This document shows positions 6,393-8,382 of a stretch of DNA of 8,382 nucleotides, piece by piece. The DNA comes from Mesotoga sp. (lineage in GTDB: Bacteria > Thermotogota > Thermotogae > Petrotogales > Kosmotogaceae): assembly GCA_011620045.1 (NCBI GenBank), contig WOZY01000213.1:1-8382 (forward strand). Reading direction: 5' to 3'. Each line of letters opens with the position of its first letter. The first letter of the stretch is position 1. The notes beneath the pieces were generated by a model. That model worked only from the letters and a program-made list of their open reading frames with translations, did not search any database and was not told where the DNA came from. The position numbers were made by a program, and so were the translations under genes.

Positions 6393-7573
6393 TCAGAGCC
6401 CTGTTTTGTAAGCCCCGAGTTTCTTGCGAAGCTCCTCTTCTTCTTTCTTGTGAGAGAACAACGCGCTGGGTCCGTCACTGCTTTCCAACATACCTTCATT
6501 TTCGCGAATCTCTTTGAATAGAGGACTCATAAGACATTTCTTCAGTGAAGAATTGAGAACATTGTGTGTTGTAATATCGGAAACTGGACACGGAGTGAGG
6601 TCTCCACAGGGATTTACATGAACAAAGCCCTTTCCCGCAGATACACAGCCACCAAACAGCTCTTCATCTCCTGGAGAGTGAACAATGAAGATTGGCTTCT
6701 TTGCCTTGTAGTCAAGTATTGTCTTCCTGGAATAGCTTTGCTCCTCGCTTCTTAGAAACGCGTGCTGCTCTGAGAGGTCTCTACGCTCAAATCTCCCATC
6801 GGGCTTCTGGAAACTATGCTGTCTCCTATTCCGTCTGTTGGGATATACTACGTGAAGAAGGCCAACTTCGCGCCTCTGTATATGAAAAAGTCAAGGTTAG
6901 TTTCATCACTCCAGAAACGGAAATTCCTTCTCGTTATAGTCACTGAAATACCGCCGGGAACTCCAACCTTATTCAGGGCTTCGAGAGAGCGAACCGCCTT
7001 TTCGAAAACACCTTCTCCCCTTTTTTCATCAGTAAGTTCTTCTCCTCTTTCAACACTTAAGACAACCGCTGTGTTAGCCGTTTTTCTCAGATTATCGAAT
7101 AAGTCACCATCCAGGGCGGTTCCATTAGTAAATATCACGAAGACTCTGTCACCATTCCTGCCACAGATATCAACGAGATCGGGAAGCATGAATGGTTCGC
7201 CCCCCGCGACAAGAAAAGTGAAAACTCCAAGTCCTCTGCCCTGATCGATCACTCTGTACCAATCTGCACTGTCCATAGTCCTCTTATTGCAAGTAGACCT
7301 TCCGGAGTTGCCAAGAGTACTTGCGAAGCATCCCTTGTACTTGAGATTACACCTGTTCGTGATACTCATTATCATTATTGGAGGAACCAACAATCCTTCC
7401 TGAAGTAGGCAATCTCGCAGCGATTAAGATTCTTTGAATGCTTCGAAAAGTTTTGCAGAACCACGAATGTATCTTGGATTTTTCACTATCCATGGAAGAA
7501 AGACCTTCGATAGACGAGGACTGACCGACTTGAAAGCAAGATCAGTCTTTTCGAAGATTCCAGATTTCTTATA
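6393..7573 (-). pseudogene. radical SAM protein with SPASM-like C-terminal cysteines, disrupted
   Basis: Reconstructed length is about 393 residues. The N-terminal part (SGIFEKTDLAFKSVSPRLSK, then VPPIMIMSITNRC) leads into the radical SAM core, where CNLKYKGC stands for the usual C-x3-C-x2-C; the second cluster cysteine is Tyr (TAC, 7337-7339). FLVAGGEPFM is the SAM-binding GGE motif and FVIFTNGTAL the next strand. The C-terminal part has FGGCVSAGKGFVHVNPCGDLTPCPVS, an auxiliary-cluster (SPASM/twitch-like) cysteine pattern, and SALFSHK where relatives usually have a Cys before ALF. Lesions: an in-frame TAA (7424-7426, probably from GAA), an in-frame TAG (6848-6850, probably from GAG) and a one-base deletion in the G run at 6795-6797. 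The start codon is not recognisable after AGGGGGTG (7576-7583); ATGAAG may have lost its G. The substrate is unknown; it may have modified a peptide or small molecule with the reductase downstream supplying electrons. Confidence 0.82.
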
Positions 7574-7606
7574 TTCACCCCCTGAATATCTAAAAAGCAA
7601 TCTAGT

Positions 7607-7635
7607 ACAATATTGTGGCTTATGCGTTATGACAA
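7607..7635 (-). promoter_or_regulatory. promoter of the radical SAM / FMN reductase operon
   Basis: On the minus strand TTGTCA (7630-7635, 5 of 6 consensus) and TATTGT (7607-7612, 4 of 6) are 17 bases apart. Initiation would fall near 7600, about 17 bases before the AGGGGGTG ribosome binding site at 7576-7583. The promoter therefore survives although both genes behind it are broken. It is divergent from the XRE promoter about 80 bases away. Confidence 0.5.
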
Positions 7636-7712
7636 GAGAAACTCTTTACTTTTTTCTTCAAACGTTATAATTTGCCTGAGAAAGCCGAATCACATAGATG
7701 TAATGTATATAG

Positions 7713-7742
7713 TACTTGACATTATGTAAAGTATTGTATACA
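7713..7742 (+). promoter_or_regulatory. promoter and palindromic operator of the XRE gene
   Basis: Half-sites TACTTGACAT (7713-7722) and ATGTAAAGTA (7724-7733) are inverted copies matching at 9 of 10 positions around a single central T. The left half contains the -35 TTGACA (7716-7721), and TATACA (7737-7742) is a possible -10 with a short 15-base spacer. A bound dimer would cover the -35, as expected for an autorepressor. The gene just downstream encodes a small XRE-type regulator, the obvious candidate ligand. Confidence 0.65.
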
Positions 7743-7760
7743 CCTGTCTCAGGTGATGAT

Positions 7761-7964
7761 TTGAAGAACAGGTTGAAGGAATTCAGACTTATGAATCACG
7801 ATATAACACAAAATGATCTGGCAAGAATGGTCGGAGTAAGCCGGCAGACAATAATCGCAGTCGAAAAGGGAAAGTTCAACCCTTCAGTTAAACTTGCTCT
7901 TAAGCTCGCAAATATCCTTCAATGTACCGTCGAGGAACTGTTTGAACTGGAAGAAGGTGATTAG
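7761..7964 (+). CDS. small XRE-family helix-turn-helix regulator
   Basis: An intact 67-residue protein made almost only of one Cro/CI-type DNA-binding domain. The start is taken as TTG 7761-7763 because AGGTGA (7751-7756) lies at proper distance and because upstream in-frame codons run through the operator. The helix-turn-helix is ITQNDLARMVGVSRQTIIAVEKGKFNPSV (about residues 14-42), including the family-typical DLA-x-x-x-GVSRQTI-x-x-x-E. It continues with ALKLANILQCTVEELFELEEGD. Size and sequence fit the small YozG-like regulators that are often encoded next to a small membrane protein, as here. It probably represses its own promoter through the palindrome at 7713-7733. Translation of the next gene seems coupled: that gene's ribosome binding site (AAGGTGAT) lies inside the last codons of this one. 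Confidence 0.9.
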   Translation: MKNRLKEFRLMNHDITQNDLARMVGVSRQTIIAVEKGKFNPSVKLALKLANILQCTVEELFELEEGD

Positions 7965-7965
7965 G

Positions 7966-8382
7966 TTGGTACTCAAAACGGTTATCTTGATATTTGATGT
8001 CTTGGTGATTATCTTATCGATTTCTCTCATTAGGACTGCACGAAGCTGGTATTCTCTGCTTTTGCTGGGGTAATTTCCCTTTCCGTCACAGAGAATGCTA
8101 CGAGTAATCCCCGAATTTGACGAAAGAGAAAAGGCTATTCACAACCTTTCATCTAATATAGCATTGGGAATAAGCTTTGTTTTGGCGATCTTTTACATTG
8201 GAATAAAGTATATCCTACGATCGACGGTGCGATCTCTTTCATTCTTGTTCCTTTTGTTGCAAAGCCCGCCTTTTTCCTGGATTCACTCTTGAGAGAACGC
8301 AGTCGATACAACAGAAAGATCTCTGGCCCAATGGAGGATAGAATTGATATCTTTGTCGATCTACCCAGACTTGATTTCGAAA
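7966..8382 (+). pseudogene. small multi-pass membrane protein partner of the XRE regulator, disrupted (3' end beyond window)
   Basis: A TTG at 7966-7968, one base after the regulator's stop, follows AAGGTGAT. The protein has a first membrane helix (LKTVILIFDVLVIILSISLI). After restoring a T in the run at 8060-8063 it has a second (SWYSLLFAGVISLSVTE). One extra A near 8094 must be removed to enter LRVIPEFDEREKAIHNLSSNIALG, a cytoplasmic D-E-R-E/Q-x-x-I motif typical of small membrane proteins paired with XRE regulators, and a third helix (GISFVLAIFYIGIKV). A missing base in the A run at 8205-8207 shifts to a fourth helix (DGAISFILVPFVAKPAFFL) and a charged tail that is open to the window edge. 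Read without the first two corrections, the frame simply has an in-frame TAA (8071-8073). Function is unknown; such pairs are often considered regulator plus membrane sensor or effector. Confidence 0.65.

Noticed and set aside
6816..7244. Plus-strand 142-codon frame, rich in Ser and Pro
   Set aside because: Antisense shadow of the radical SAM core, whose GGEPF and TNGTA motifs lie on the other strand.
1..8382. CRISPR array, tRNA, rRNA or insertion sequence
   Set aside because: I found no regularly spaced repeats, cloverleaf with a CCA-type acceptor end, rRNA-like sequence or transposase motif.

Overview
The window looks like an accessory stretch of a mesophilic or moderately thermophilic bacterial genome. 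Moderate GC content, AGA/AGG and ATA codon use, GGAGG-type ribosome binding sites and frequent GTG/TTG starts suggest a member of the Thermotogota, perhaps Mesotoga or a relative. That assignment is inference from protein style only; no marker gene is present.

Left to right: an MFS transporter on the minus strand that runs off the left edge; a badly broken tandem-domain GNAT acetyltransferase (minus); an intact exported protein with YD-like repeats (plus) ending at a strong terminator; a broken lipoprotein with a caspase/legumain-like peptidase domain that has also lost its catalytic cysteine (plus), followed by a terminator; an intact small HEPN protein of AbiU2 type with a probable leaderless start (plus); about 600 bases with no convincing gene but with a perfect-consensus minus-strand promoter; a broken flavodoxin-like NAD(P)H-dependent FMN reductase and, upstream of it in the same minus-strand operon, a broken radical SAM/SPASM-type protein; and, divergent from these, an intact small XRE-type regulator with a palindromic operator over its promoter. 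The regulator sits 1 base before a broken small membrane protein that runs off the right edge.

The main message is decay. Five of nine recognisable genes are interrupted by roughly ten frameshifts and four in-frame stops, yet their reading frames can be followed domain by domain. Two of them have also lost catalytic or metal-binding cysteines. The other four genes carry no lesion. Most inferred frameshifts are single-base deletions next to short homopolymers, so base-calling error has to be excluded. The contrast with about 2.4 kb of lesion-free coding sequence, and the substitutions at active-site cysteines, favour real pseudogenes.

The radical SAM and FMN reductase genes form one functional unit and are both dead. 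The XRE/membrane pair looks like a small self-regulated module whose effector half is damaged. I see no CRISPR array, tRNA, rRNA, recognisable insertion sequence or phage module.
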